A DNA stretch of 56,329 nucleotides, taken from assembly GCA_003566775.1 (NCBI GenBank), contig PXBW01000158.1, forward strand, positions 1 to 56,329, read 5' to 3'. Shown here one piece after another: positions 19,767 through 30,256 of the stretch. Origin of the DNA: a candidate division WS1 bacterium (lineage in GTDB: Bacteria > Armatimonadota > Zipacnadia > Zipacnadales > UBA5352). The notes below the pieces were generated by a model, which saw nothing but the letters and a program-made list of their open reading frames with translations, made no database searches and was not told where the DNA came from. The position numbers and the translations under genes were made by a program. Numbering within the stretch: the stretch's first letter is position 1; every line of letters begins with the position of its first letter.

Positions 19767-21569
19767 CTACTTCCTCCACCAGGCGACCTGTTCCTCCGTA
19801 TCAACAAAACTTAACCTCATCATTATCTGCGTGGCCCTCAGGTCAGCGCCGAATCGAGCGTCGTCGCGAGTCACGCGGCCTTGTATCAGTTGCAGCGTGG
19901 CATCGCCGATCCCCGGGGGGAAGCCGGTCCTCTTCAGGGGCCCCGGTTCGTCTGCGCCGATGCGCCCGGCTACTCTCGTCATCAGCCTGGCGCGTTCCTC
20001 CGGGGTAACGCGAAGCCCCGTAGCGTTAAGTTGCAGCCGCCTCAAATCCACTGCCTCCGCCCACCGCGTTGCGGCGATCTGCTCAGTCGAACTGTCGAGT
20101 CTCTCAAGGCGGAGGTCGAGCATTCTCACCTGCGTCTGCATGATCATGAAGCGACTGAAGGAGGGCCTGTTCAGAGGGTCGTTCCCGTAGACCGCAAGCT
20201 CTGAGAACAGCATTGCGACGAGACGCCCACTATCGTGGTACTCCCCCGCAAGCCGCCGTAGCCGTGACGTCCCTTCCACCGATTCCGCACCGAGTTCAGC
20301 GGCCAGCGCAGTCGCCTGCTCCGCCGTCGTCTCAAGCAGCGTGATACTGGCGGCGTCGGTACGGAGTTCGGCCAGTGTCTGAGCCAGTGAGCGCATCTCA
20401 TTCGCGTTTGACGCCTCCATATGCAGGATCCGTCCGGCAAGATTCGCGCCTCGGATGGCCCGGTGCATCAGATGCACCGTCTGTGCCAGCAGCGCGAGGT
20501 AGGCAGGATCATCCAGGGGAGGATCGAGGCTCTGGGCGTAGAGCAGGGCGCGGTTGATCTGGCGGTCGCTCCAGGCCCCTCTCAGCCTGCGCCAGGCGGC
20601 CGAGCGCTCGTCCCTGGCCCCCCGTCTTTCCTCCTCCATCGCGCTGAGCGATCCTTTGAGGGAGGCGATTGCATCCGCAGGAAGTCGATGCTCGTGATTG
20701 GCGGGGGCCGTCTCAGCGGGCTTCGACGACGCACATTCAAGTAACTCCGCGCGCCTGTCACCATGAGGCTGGGGCAGCGGCTCCTGAAGGACGCCCGTCG
20801 CCTCGCGATAGCGTCCGCGCTCGATCAGCGACTCTGCGAGTGCATTGACACCGGCCGGATCTTCATCTCTCAGCTCTCTGAAGCGCTCTCCTATCCACTC
20901 CCTGCGTTTGCTCGGATGGGGATGGGTCGCGAACACTTCCTCGAGGAAGGACCATGCAGGCTGATCGCCGAGGAAAGAACTCATCGCGCGGGGATCGTAT
21001 CCGGCGCTCCACGCGATCTCCACGCCGACACGGTCCGCTCGCGCCTCGCGCCGCCTGCTGTCACGCAGGCCGTCAACAAGCTGCACAGCGTGGACCACCG
21101 GCGTCCAGTCACTCGCGTCGCTACTCCGGACAAGGGAAGCGATGCCGAGATAGACGGCGTTACGAAGGGCAACCTGCTGGAAGTCGCGGCCCGCGAGATG
21201 GGCAAGCTCGTGAGACAGCACCGCGGCCAGTTCGTCTTCGCTTTGTATGGTCTCGAGCAGTCCTGCAGTGACGAAGACCCAGCCGCCGGGGAGGGCGAAG
21301 CCGTTTGACTCGGGGCTGTCGAGGACGATGAAGTGATAGCTCAGCCTCTGGCGGGGACTGTGCTCGACAAGCCGACGGCCGAGGTCATCCACCCACTCGG
21401 TGATCGGCGGCTGATCGAGTCTGCCGCGCTGCGCGATGAATGCCTCGGCCATCCAGCGACCGATCGCCTCCTCGATCTCGGTGTCGAGGGCCACGCAGGC
21501 GGGAGAAGCGATGGCCAGCAGCACGACCATCGTGAGGACGCCACAGCAGCGACGCAGCAGTCTCGCCAT
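19767..21569 (-). CDS. Secreted M48-family metalloprotease
   Basis: N-terminal hydrophobic signal MARLLRRCCGVLTMVVLLAIASPACVA; GFALPGGWVFVTAGLLETIQSEDELAAVLSHELAHLAGRD (HExxH). Start set at 21569 rather than 21722. Confidence 0.88.
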   Translation of the reverse strand: MARLLRRCCGVLTMVVLLAIASPACVALDTEIEEAIGRWMAEAFIAQRGRLDQPPITEWVDDLGRRLVEHSPRQRLSYHFIVLDSPESNGFALPGGWVFVTAGLLETIQSEDELAAVLSHELAHLAGRDFQQVALRNAVYLGIASLVRSSDASDWTPVVHAVQLVDGLRDSRRREARADRVGVEIAWSAGYDPRAMSSFLGDQPAWSFLEEVFATHPHPSKRREWIGERFRELRDEDPAGVNALAESLIERGRYREATGVLQEPLPQPHGDRRAELLECASSKPAETAPANHEHRLPADAIASLKGSLSAMEEERRGARDERSAAWRRLRGAWSDRQINRALLYAQSLDPPLDDPAYLALLAQTVHLMHRAIRGANLAGRILHMEASNANEMRSLAQTLAELRTDAASITLLETTAEQATALAAELGAESVEGTSRLRRLAGEYHDSGRLVAMLFSELAVYGNDPLNRPSFSRFMIMQTQVRMLDLRLERLDSSTEQIAATRWAEAVDLRRLQLNATGLRVTPEERARLMTRVAGRIGADEPGPLKRTGFPPGIGDATLQLIQGRVTRDDARFGADLRATQIMMRLSFVDTEEQVAWWRK

Positions 21570-21693
21570 CGTGCGCTGATTATACTCGACGGACGCAATG
21601 AAGGCAAAAGAAGAAGCAGTCTCGTGAGGAATCTGCGATGATGCCGCTCGCGGGCACCATCGCAGACCTGCGCGTGATGTTCGAGCCGGCGCT

Positions 21694-22686
21694 CTACGGC
21701 CCCTCAATCTGCCAGAACGCATCCCTTATGCGCTCGAACTCGTCATTCGAGAGATCAACGTGCATTGCCCCCGCGTTTTCGCTGGCCTGTCCCGCGTTGC
21801 GCGAACCCGCAAGCGCGCAGGTGATCCCCTCAGCCCGCACAGTCCAGGCCAGTGTGATCTGTGCGACCGTCGCATTGTGCTCCTCGGCAATCGGGCGCAT
21901 TACCTCGTCGATCACGCGGTTAACCCGCCTGATGCTCTCAGCAGTGAACCACGGTCGATTAGCTCGTTGATCGCCCTCTTTGAACTCCCGGTCTACGGTA
22001 ACCCTGCCGGTCAGCAGGCCCTGCTCGAGCGGGCTATAGACGATACTCGCGATGTCATGCTCGTCGCACCATGCGATCACATTATCGTAGTTCTCGCGGG
22101 AGAGAAGACTGAACTTCGGCTGAGAGCAGTGAACGGGTCCGTAGGCCAGACATTCATCGATCATCTCGGGGGTGAAGTTGCTTACGCCGATGGCTCGAAT
22201 CATGCCCTGATCGATCAGTTCGACCAGTGCGCTCATGGTCTCCTTGAGTTCATGGGTCTCATCCGGCCAGTGACACTGGTAGAGGTCAATCACATCGATT
22301 CCGAGGCGTTCGAGTGATTGCTCACACTCGCGCAGGATCCCGTCACGCGAAAGATTGCGGTAGATGGTGACCGGCTGTCCCTGGTTGTCCTCGGTGTCGT
22401 AGTGGTGCTGGCCCTCGTCTGTGTCCCAGCGCAACCCACACTTGGTGAAAATCAGCGGTCTGTCCTCGCGCCCGGCGATGGCCTGCCCGACGATCCGTTC
22501 AGAATGACCGAAGCCATAAACCGGAGCCGTGTCGATGGCGTTGATTCCCGCGTCAAGTCCGGCGTTGATGCCCTCGATGGCCTGTTCATCATCGGTACCC
22601 CCCCAGAGCCATCCTCCGATCGCCCACGCTCCGAAGACAATCGACGTTGGCCTGACCTCCGAAGTACCTATCTGTCGCAGATTCAT
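21694..22686 (-). CDS. Aldo/keto reductase
   Basis: MNLRQIGTSEVRPTSIVFGAWAIGGWLWGG...INAIDTAPVYGFGHSERIVGQAIAGR...IDVIDLYQCHWPDE...IGVSNFTPEMID...ALAGSRNAGQASEN. Confidence 0.92.
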   Translation of the reverse strand: MNLRQIGTSEVRPTSIVFGAWAIGGWLWGGTDDEQAIEGINAGLDAGINAIDTAPVYGFGHSERIVGQAIAGREDRPLIFTKCGLRWDTDEGQHHYDTEDNQGQPVTIYRNLSRDGILRECEQSLERLGIDVIDLYQCHWPDETHELKETMSALVELIDQGMIRAIGVSNFTPEMIDECLAYGPVHCSQPKFSLLSRENYDNVIAWCDEHDIASIVYSPLEQGLLTGRVTVDREFKEGDQRANRPWFTAESIRRVNRVIDEVMRPIAEEHNATVAQITLAWTVRAEGITCALAGSRNAGQASENAGAMHVDLSNDEFERIRDAFWQIEGP

Positions 22687-22961
22687 CCTTACCCTCCTTG
22701 GATAACTTTGCGTTCCATCAACCTCTTCCACATCGGACCCAATCCTCCTTCCTCCGGGCGGTGCCGCAGCAGGCCTCAGACGGCATGAATGATCCACCTC
22801 CTTCGACAGTGTACGACCGACCCAGGCGACCTGCCGCCCCGTCCGCAATCTGTCTACCGCTCTCATGGAGGAGAAGTGCCCGGGAATAGGGAACTACTCA
22901 TGCGCCCGGCAGCAGGCTGCGTAACGACAGATGCGTTTGCACGGCACCCCCGGAGGTTCAT

Positions 22962-23726
22962 GTGCTCGAAGGTTCGCAGGCAGCGGATTCGATTGAGGAT
23001 AGGGGCATTAGCTGGAGTGTCCACCGCCTTGCGACGGTTGATTCGACGAACCTTGCGGCGCTGCGGCTGGCGAGGCAGGGCGCAACATCGGGGGCGGTGG
23101 TTGTGGCGCGCGGGCAGACTGCCGGGCGCGGCAGGCTCGGGCGAGGCTGGGCTGATCTGCCCGGACAATGTCTGCTGATGAGCGTGCTGCTGGACCCTCC
23201 TGGAGACGGCACTGCGTTGTTGACGCCGGCCATGGCACTGGCCGCCGCGGAGGCGATCGAGCAACTCGCGCAGGTCGCGTCGCATATCAAGTGGCCGAAT
23301 GACCTGATGATAACGGGGCGCAAGGTCGCGGGCGTGCTGGCTGAGGGGCCCGCCGATGGCCCGGTCGCCGTCGGTTTGGGCGTAAACGTCAACGGTCTGT
23401 GCGCTGATCTGCCCGAAGACCTGCACCGCCGGGCGGTCTTTGTCTCGGAGGCTGCCGGTCGGGAGATTGAGATCAGGGAACTTGAAACAGCAGTATTGAG
23501 TCATCTCCATGTAGTGTACCGGGACCTCGCACGGGGTGAGCGCTCGGATCTCATAGACAGCCTCAACCGTCGCGACTATCTCGCCGGGCGTGAGGTGAGC
23601 GTCAGGTTCGGTCGAGACAGGATTCGTGGGATCGCGGGAGGCTGGCTCCCGGACGGAAGACTGCTGCTCCACACGGAAGATGGGGGAGACGTGAGGCTCG
23701 TGGCCGGAGAGGTTACGATAGACTGA
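22962..23726 (+). CDS. birA: Biotin--[acetyl-CoA-carboxylase] ligase
   Basis: VDSTNLAALRLARQGATSGAVVVARGQTAGRGRLGRGWADLPGQCLLMSVLL...IKWPNDLMITGRKVAGVLAE...VGLGVNVNG. Confidence 0.92.
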   Translation: MLEGSQAADSIEDRGISWSVHRLATVDSTNLAALRLARQGATSGAVVVARGQTAGRGRLGRGWADLPGQCLLMSVLLDPPGDGTALLTPAMALAAAEAIEQLAQVASHIKWPNDLMITGRKVAGVLAEGPADGPVAVGLGVNVNGLCADLPEDLHRRAVFVSEAAGREIEIRELETAVLSHLHVVYRDLARGERSDLIDSLNRRDYLAGREVSVRFGRDRIRGIAGGWLPDGRLLLHTEDGGDVRLVAGEVTID

Positions 23727-25627
23727 TGCGCATCGATCTTAGACCAATCATCCTCTTCACGGCAATGCTCGTACCCGCGGCGCCCGTGAGCGCGAATGTC
23801 GGCGAGCTTCTGCTCTCCGGCTGTGAGGCGATGTACCGTGGTCAGTGGGAGGATGCGGCGGATAGCTTCTCCCGTGCGATGTCCATCGATGCCACCTGCG
23901 CGGAAGCCATGGTGGGGCATGCGGCGGCGCTGCTGCAGTTGGGGCGAACGGACGAGGCGGCGGATCAACTGAGCCGTGCCGTGCTTGCGGCACCGGAGAT
24001 GGCCGCCGCCCATGCGGGACTCGGAGCCTCCCACTACCTGCGGGGTGATCTCCAGCAGGCGATAGTCGAGTACCGTCGCGCTCTCAGTTGCGCCCCCTCT
24101 AACCGCGCACGGCTCCGGGCCAGCGTTGCCTGGCTCGCATGCAGACTCGGCCTCTACACCAGCGCCCTTACTGAGGCACAAGCGGCACTGGCTGAGGACC
24201 CCGGTGATCCACTCGCGCGCCATGTCCTCGGTGCCGCACTTACCGCGCTTGGGCGTTATGATGAAGCGGTGGAACTGCTCGGACGCGAGATGCGGCCGGG
24301 CGCGGAGCCGCCACCGGGGGTGCTGGCTGTGCCCTCTGCACTGCTCTCCCCGGGAGCGCAGTACTGGGCGGAGAATGACTTCGATGAGCGAGAGAAGCTC
24401 TTGGCCGCATCAGCCGAGCATTCCCGCGAAGACATTGACCTGGCGGAGTACGATGAAGTCGATGCAACGGGGGACACCACAGCCGATGAACGATGGGAGG
24501 CGTCCGGCACGGAGGGCTTCAGCATCTACCGGCCTGACGCGGGTCGCACAGTGAGCGGGACCATCGAGGTCGCCCTCGAGGCGGATGCGGCTTCCGGCAT
24601 AGATCACATCGTGGTGATGCTGGAGAACTCCTTCGTTGCCATGAGCAACGTCAGACCGTTCCGCGCCAACGTGGATACGAGGCGCGTGAGTGATGGGGCC
24701 CGCGAGATTCGCGTCGAGGGGTACTCCCGGGACGGCACGGTCAGCGCTCGCGCCACGGTCACAGTCAATGTCGCCAACGGATCGCGTACCCTGGCGCCTG
24801 AGGAGCGCAGCGCCCGCAGAATCGCCCGCGAGGAACTCGGGCGCCTGCTCTCATTGCAGACAACACCGATCGCGGACACGCAGCTTCTCGGCACAGCGCT
24901 CGAGGGGGCGGGCAGGAGGCTGGACGCGATCGCTGCGTGGGAGTATGCCTTCTCTCATGATCCTCTCCTGCCGGGACTTCGCGCCGACCTGATACTCGCC
25001 TATCGCGAGAAAGATCTTCGACCGCAGGGGCAGGCTCGAGAGATCTACATGCTCTCAGAGCCGGAAGCGGTCGCTCTCACTTTCGATGACGGGCCCCACC
25101 CGGTGATGACGCCATGGATTCTCGACCTCCTCGACCGGTACAGCTACCGGGCCACATTCTTCCTCATCGGGAAGCAGGTGACTATGTATCCCGATCTCGC
25201 GCAGGAGATCGTGGATCGTGGACATGAGGTTGCGAGCCACTCGCACACGCACGTGAATATGACGACCCTCGACTCGCTCGGCGCGGAGCAGGAGTTGGTG
25301 CGCAGCCGAGCGGCTATCCGCCAGGCCACCGGACACGTTGTGAGCCTGTTTCGTCCGCCGGGCGGGAACTACGATGAGACGGTCCGCCAGGCGACTATCG
25401 ATACCGATTTCACCACAGTGTTCTGGACCGAGAATATCGGCAACTATCCCGGTGCCGGGGGCCCTCAGATCGCGAAGGCCATGGATCGCAAGCTCGCCGA
25501 CGGCGGCATCGTGCTGCTGCACAACGGCTACGATGAGACGGAGGTCGCGCTGCCCTACCTGCTTGAACGCCTGCACGCGCGAGGTGTCCGGTGTGACACT
25601 GTCAGCGCTCTGATCGAATCGCGTTAG
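23726..25627 (+). CDS. Polysaccharide deacetylase (NodB domain) with N-terminal TPR repeats and middle Ig-like module
   Basis: TPRs (GQWEDAADSFSRAMSIDATCAEAMVGHAAALLQLGRTDEAADQLSRAV...); GTIEVALEADAASGIDHIVVML; VALTFDDGPHPVMTPWILDLL...GHEVASHSHTHVNM...FRPPGGNYDE. ATG overlaps the birA TGA. Confidence 0.92.
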   Translation: MRIDLRPIILFTAMLVPAAPVSANVGELLLSGCEAMYRGQWEDAADSFSRAMSIDATCAEAMVGHAAALLQLGRTDEAADQLSRAVLAAPEMAAAHAGLGASHYLRGDLQQAIVEYRRALSCAPSNRARLRASVAWLACRLGLYTSALTEAQAALAEDPGDPLARHVLGAALTALGRYDEAVELLGREMRPGAEPPPGVLAVPSALLSPGAQYWAENDFDEREKLLAASAEHSREDIDLAEYDEVDATGDTTADERWEASGTEGFSIYRPDAGRTVSGTIEVALEADAASGIDHIVVMLENSFVAMSNVRPFRANVDTRRVSDGAREIRVEGYSRDGTVSARATVTVNVANGSRTLAPEERSARRIAREELGRLLSLQTTPIADTQLLGTALEGAGRRLDAIAAWEYAFSHDPLLPGLRADLILAYREKDLRPQGQAREIYMLSEPEAVALTFDDGPHPVMTPWILDLLDRYSYRATFFLIGKQVTMYPDLAQEIVDRGHEVASHSHTHVNMTTLDSLGAEQELVRSRAAIRQATGHVVSLFRPPGGNYDETVRQATIDTDFTTVFWTENIGNYPGAGGPQIAKAMDRKLADGGIVLLHNGYDETEVALPYLLERLHARGVRCDTVSALIESR

Positions 25628-25757
25628 GGAAGAGACTCATTGGTCGCGTAATCGCACATCCCAAACCATCACGATGAGGCCGCGCCGGGACATACGGACC
25701 ACTATCGCACCGCCGGCGACATGGCGGTAACGTCACCTGGACGCCGGGAATGAGCGG

Positions 25758-25786
25758 TTGTCCCTGCGCGGGTTTCACGGTATCAT
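25758..25786 (+). promoter_or_regulatory. Possible sigma-70-like promoter for glycosidase gene
   Basis: TTGTCC (25758-25763), 17 bp, TATCAT (25781-25786). Confidence 0.35.
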
Positions 25787-25794
25787 CATCCGAT

Positions 25795-28497
25795 ATGCCT
25801 GAATACACAGTAGAGAAGCGCAAATTGGTCGCAATCGCCACAGCGATCCTCACTGCAAGTCTGCTTGCGTCCTCCGCAGGAGCGCAGCAGGAGGTACTCT
25901 CCGAGCTACTCGGCGACCGGCTGCCGATGCTCGATTACAACTCCGAGGGTCTCCCCGACAGCAGTCTCCTTGACCTGAGTGGGATGCTGGAGAGACCAAC
26001 CGGCAATCGCGGCTTCCTGTTTGCCGGACGTGACGGAAACTTCTACTTCGAAGACGGTACACGAGGTCGTTTCTGGGGGATTAACGTCGCCAAGGATGCC
26101 GTATTCCAGTCCCCTGAGCGCATCGAAGAGGCGGTTGAGAGAATCGCGCGGGCAGGCTTCAACCTGGTGCGACTGCATCACGTCGATGACGTTGAGGGAC
26201 TGCTGCCTGCCGAGCGAGCCGGCAACGAAGAGCGCATCGATCCCGAGGCGCTTGCCGCCATCGATCACTGGGTGGCGGAATGCGGACGGCGCGGCATCTA
26301 CGTGTACCTCGATCTGCTCGACTTTCGCACTTTCTACGAGAGCGAGGGGGTGCGGAACGGGGAAGAGCTTGGACGCGGCGCCAAGCCCTACGCAGTCTTC
26401 AACGAGCGTCTTATTGAGTTGCAGATGCAGTATGCGAAGGCATTCCTGATCGATCACGTCAACCACCGCACCGGCCTCTCGTACGCCAACGATCCTACCG
26501 TGGTAATGATCGAGCTTTGCGATGAGCACGGCCTCTTCGCGGCTCAGCGCAGGAGGACACAACTGATCTCGCCCTACCGTGAGGAACTGCAGCGGCGCTG
26601 GAACTACTGGCTGCGCTCCCGCTACGGTGACACCGAGAGCCTGCGTATGGCGTGGACCGACTGGCAGGGACACTGCGCTCTCGGCTCAGATGAGACGCTC
26701 GAGGACGGTACCGTGACCCTGCATGGCGATGCTGCTGAGCCGGGACAGATCGCGCGCAGAGTCGGCACCGGAACCCGGGGGGCCGGCAGGATAAACGATC
26801 TCTCCCAGTTCATGGCCTCCGTACACCGTGACTACTTCATGCAGATGAGGGACTTCCTGCGGGAGAGAGGGCTGCGTGTCCCCATCACGGCGGTCACGGA
26901 CTTCGAGAGCATACCGGACCTGCGCTCGGTATATGAGACGCTCGACTTCATCGGCTCGAACTACTACTGGGATCACCCCATTCTCAGGGACGGGCAGTGG
27001 CATCTGCCGATGTACTTCATCAATGACTCACCGCTCGGAGATCCGACCCGCAGCTTCGCACCGGTCGCTGCGCTGAGCACAATACATCGAAAGCCCATAG
27101 TGCTGCGTGAGTGGGGAGTCTGCTGGCCGAACAAGTTCCGCGCAGGAGGAATGCTTGAAGTCATCAGTTACGCCGCACACCAGGACATTGATGCGATGAT
27201 CATGTTCACCTACGACACCCGGCCGGAGCGGCGTCGGCTTGACTTCTTTGATGTCTCGCGTGATCCCACCCGTTGGGGCCTTGCAGCCATCGGAGCACGC
27301 GTCTTTCTCGAACGCGACGTCGCAAGAGCACAGCGGCATATCCACGTCGGATACTCCGAGGTGGACAGTTACTTCCGCGACGGTGATCGTTCACTGGCGC
27401 AGCTTTATCGCGCCTCGCATGTATCGGCCATCCGGGGGCACTTCTTCGATGAGGTGTTCGATGAGGAGGTCGATCTGATGGTCGCCTCCGGGCGGAGTAG
27501 CGGAGCAGTTTACGCCGGCGACCGCACCGTCATCAGCGCCGAACAGCGTGCGGAAGATCTTCTTAACCAGCGCAGACAGACAACACTCGCCGAAAAGGCC
27601 GGTTACACGATAGGAACCACGCCCCCGGGCCGTGTCGCCTTCAACTGGGGTGGGACGATCCTGCCCGCGGGTGCGCGAGACGAACGCGCAACCCACCCCG
27701 GCTTTAGCCTGTCTGAGATCGAATCCAACGATCAGTACCGCCCCATCGGCCGGGGCGGCGATGGACGCCGCGCCTTCGGTGTACGTGATCTGCGCCGCAA
27801 TAACTGGATCTTCCACACACTCGAGGGTGAGGACAAGCTGCGGGCGACGCTCGATGCGTTCGGCCAACTTTACGACGAGCGCATCTCGCACGAGTACGTG
27901 GATTCGAACCGCTTCATCTCCGACACGCGAGAGATTGTGCGCGACGAGGGCCGGGAACTGCTGGTCATCAACACCCCCACCTTCCAGGTGATCGCGGGCG
28001 CCCTGCAGCACTCGCACCAAGCCACCGGCAGAATGGCAGCGCGCTCCGAGACGCCGATCGGGGCCATCTGCTGGCTCAGCCTTGACGGGTTAGGCCCGGA
28101 GGAATCGCGCCGCTGGCTGCTGAAGATGGTCTCAATCGCACTTAACACCGACGAGGAGAAGTCGCTCCACGCTCGGGAGAGGGATCGTTCCATCTTCGCG
28201 ATCGACGCTCCGGGGGACGGCCCGGTGATCACGCGCGGGGAGCCGGATCGGGCGGGCACCACTGTGGACCTCGGAGGCGAGAGATTCGCCCATGTGGGCC
28301 TCGTCAACGGGACATGGGAGATCGTGCGTGACGACGGCGAGTTCCACGTTTACTGCGACACGCCAGGCGCCTTCATCGAAATACCCGGCGCCGGGGAGAT
28401 CGCTGTGGCGTACACCGCCGATGGAGAGGTCAGCGAGATTGAGTATGACGGCACACTCACCTGGCCGGAGAACACTTACATGGTGACGATCAGGTAG
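25795..28497 (+). CDS. Secreted cellulase-like (GH5/clan-A-like) glycoside hydrolase
   Basis: Signal peptide LVAIATAILTASLLASSAGA; GRFWGINVAKDAVFQSPERIEEAVERIARAGFNLVRLHHVDD...YVYLDLLDF...VVMIELCDEHG...PIVLREWGVCWPNKFRAGG. Confidence 0.8.
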   Translation: MPEYTVEKRKLVAIATAILTASLLASSAGAQQEVLSELLGDRLPMLDYNSEGLPDSSLLDLSGMLERPTGNRGFLFAGRDGNFYFEDGTRGRFWGINVAKDAVFQSPERIEEAVERIARAGFNLVRLHHVDDVEGLLPAERAGNEERIDPEALAAIDHWVAECGRRGIYVYLDLLDFRTFYESEGVRNGEELGRGAKPYAVFNERLIELQMQYAKAFLIDHVNHRTGLSYANDPTVVMIELCDEHGLFAAQRRRTQLISPYREELQRRWNYWLRSRYGDTESLRMAWTDWQGHCALGSDETLEDGTVTLHGDAAEPGQIARRVGTGTRGAGRINDLSQFMASVHRDYFMQMRDFLRERGLRVPITAVTDFESIPDLRSVYETLDFIGSNYYWDHPILRDGQWHLPMYFINDSPLGDPTRSFAPVAALSTIHRKPIVLREWGVCWPNKFRAGGMLEVISYAAHQDIDAMIMFTYDTRPERRRLDFFDVSRDPTRWGLAAIGARVFLERDVARAQRHIHVGYSEVDSYFRDGDRSLAQLYRASHVSAIRGHFFDEVFDEEVDLMVASGRSSGAVYAGDRTVISAEQRAEDLLNQRRQTTLAEKAGYTIGTTPPGRVAFNWGGTILPAGARDERATHPGFSLSEIESNDQYRPIGRGGDGRRAFGVRDLRRNNWIFHTLEGEDKLRATLDAFGQLYDERISHEYVDSNRFISDTREIVRDEGRELLVINTPTFQVIAGALQHSHQATGRMAARSETPIGAICWLSLDGLGPEESRRWLLKMVSIALNTDEEKSLHARERDRSIFAIDAPGDGPVITRGEPDRAGTTVDLGGERFAHVGLVNGTWEIVRDDGEFHVYCDTPGAFIEIPGAGEIAVAYTADGEVSEIEYDGTLTWPENTYMVTIR

Positions 28498-28498
28498 A

Positions 28499-28525
28499 GG
28501 ACCGCGGGCGGTCCCGTCGTTTTCC
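28499..28525 (+). terminator. Intrinsic terminator-like hairpin after glycosidase gene
   Basis: GGACCG-cggg-CGGTCC, then cgtcgtttt. Confidence 0.5.
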
Positions 28526-28663
28526 GAAGGGGCTGCCCGAACCTCCGATGCGTCAGCCTCGGCGTGGGGGTGAGGCGCGTGCCGAAGCTTCCCTGCCGGC
28601 CCGGTCGCTCGCCGTTCGCACGTCAGGATGCAACTACCGGCAATACCACGGGAGGACATTCCG

Positions 28664-30055
28664 ATGGACCGCTTTGACTGTGTATCACCGCTGGATTTTC
28701 GCTACTACGATGACAGCCTGCGCGAGGTCTTCGACCCCTACGTGACTGAGAGCGCGCGTGTGCGCTCTGAAGCGATGGTCGAGGCCGCGGTCGCGCGGGT
28801 GCTCGCGCGCATGGGCATCTGCTCTGACGAGATCGCCGATGAGATCGCAGATGCCGCAGAGCAGGTCACACCCGCCGAGGTCGCCGAGGAGGAGGCGCGC
28901 ATCCATCACAACATCCGCGCCCTTGTCAACTGCATGAAGCGCTATGTCTCCGACGAGGCGAAGCCCTACGTGCACTTCACCCTCACCAGCTTCGATGTGA
29001 TCGACAGCGCGACCGCATGGCGCTTCAAGCGCGCGGCCCTCGATGGCCTGTTGCCGATGCTTGAGGATCTCGAGCGCATTCTGATCGATCTGGCGCGGCG
29101 CGAGGCCGAGACGCTTCAGGTCGGGCGTACCCACGGCCAGCACGGCTCACCGGTCACCTTCGGCCTCGCCATCGCGGAGTATGTCTCGCGCCTGGGAGGG
29201 CGCATCGAGGCGATCCGGACCACCGCCGAGAACCTGCGCGGGAAGATCTCCGGCGCGGTCGGCGCTTACAACGCTTCATCGATCATGATCGACGATCCAT
29301 TGCAGTTCGAGCGCGAGGTGCTGGCCGAGCTTGGCCTCGAGCCATCGCCCGCGTCCACGCAGGTGGTCGAGGCTGAGTTCGTGACCGACTTCATCCACGC
29401 GCTCGTTTCGTGCTTCTCAGTGCTGGCGAATCTCGCCGATGATATGCGCAATCTGCAGCGCACCGAGATCAATGAGGTCGCCGAGTCCTTCGAGGCAGAC
29501 CAGGTCGGCTCTTCGACGATGCCGCACAAGCGCAATCCGTGGAACTTCGAGAACGTGAAGTCCATGTGGAAGCAATTCATGCCGCGCATGATGACCGTGT
29601 ACTCGGATCAGATCTCCGAGCACCAGCGTGACCTGAGCAACTCAGCCTCACAGCGCTGGCAGCCCGAGATCATCGTGGGGCTGGCGAACTCGGTCGCGCG
29701 GCTGACGAAGATCATGGGGCGGCTGGTGACCGACGCAGAGCAGATGCGAGAGAATCTGCGCATGACCGAGGGCATGATCGGCGCAGAGCCGGCGTACATA
29801 CTCCTCGCCGCGCACGGTCACCCGGAGGCGCATGAGGCGGTGCGGAGGCTGACGCTGCAGGCGCAGGAGACCGGGCGGCCGCTGGGCGAGCTTCTGCAGG
29901 AATCCGAGGAGCTTGCGGGCTACTGGGCGCAGATCACCGAGCGGCAGCGCGAGATCATACTCGACCCGGCGCAGTACACCGGCATCGCCGCGGAGAAGAC
30001 GCGCATGCTCTGCGACAGGTGGGAGGAGCGGTTGCAGTCGCCAGTGGCAGGCTAA
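28664..30055 (+). CDS. purB: Adenylosuccinate lyase
   Basis: YVHFTLTSFDVIDSATAWRFKRA...LQVGRTHGQHGSPVTFGLAIAEY...VGSSTMPHKRNPWNFENVKS; ATG 28664 preceded by GGGAGG. Confidence 0.95.
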   Translation: MDRFDCVSPLDFRYYDDSLREVFDPYVTESARVRSEAMVEAAVARVLARMGICSDEIADEIADAAEQVTPAEVAEEEARIHHNIRALVNCMKRYVSDEAKPYVHFTLTSFDVIDSATAWRFKRAALDGLLPMLEDLERILIDLARREAETLQVGRTHGQHGSPVTFGLAIAEYVSRLGGRIEAIRTTAENLRGKISGAVGAYNASSIMIDDPLQFEREVLAELGLEPSPASTQVVEAEFVTDFIHALVSCFSVLANLADDMRNLQRTEINEVAESFEADQVGSSTMPHKRNPWNFENVKSMWKQFMPRMMTVYSDQISEHQRDLSNSASQRWQPEIIVGLANSVARLTKIMGRLVTDAEQMRENLRMTEGMIGAEPAYILLAAHGHPEAHEAVRRLTLQAQETGRPLGELLQESEELAGYWAQITERQREIILDPAQYTGIAAEKTRMLCDRWEERLQSPVAG

Positions 30056-30088
30056 CGACTAACGGCTGACGACTGATGATTGCCAACG

Positions 30089-30108
30089 CCCGCCGTCGAA
30101 GAGGCGGG
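30089..30108 (+). terminator. Weak hairpin downstream of purB
   Basis: CCCGCC-gtcgaaga-GGCGGG; no strong T-tract. Confidence 0.3.
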
Positions 30109-30122
30109 ACGCTGCTCACGCC

Positions 30123-30213
30123 TGTGTCGTCCGTACGACGGGCGCTCTGCCAAAGGTTCTGGTCGGCAGCCGTTGTCGTTGTGGCCCCGGCGCCTCGCCA
30201 GGGGCCGTTGGCC
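30123..30213 (+). repeat. 91-bp direct repeat copy A with internal GC hairpin
   Basis: TGTGTCGTCCGTACGACGGGCGC...GTGGCCCCGGCGCCTCGCCAGGGGCCGTTGGCC; aligns without net gaps to 30682-30772, about 9 mismatches in 91. Confidence 0.9.
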
Positions 30214-30256
30214 GTCTCAGTGAGCAGGACAACGCTACCTTATGGGAGGCATTCCT

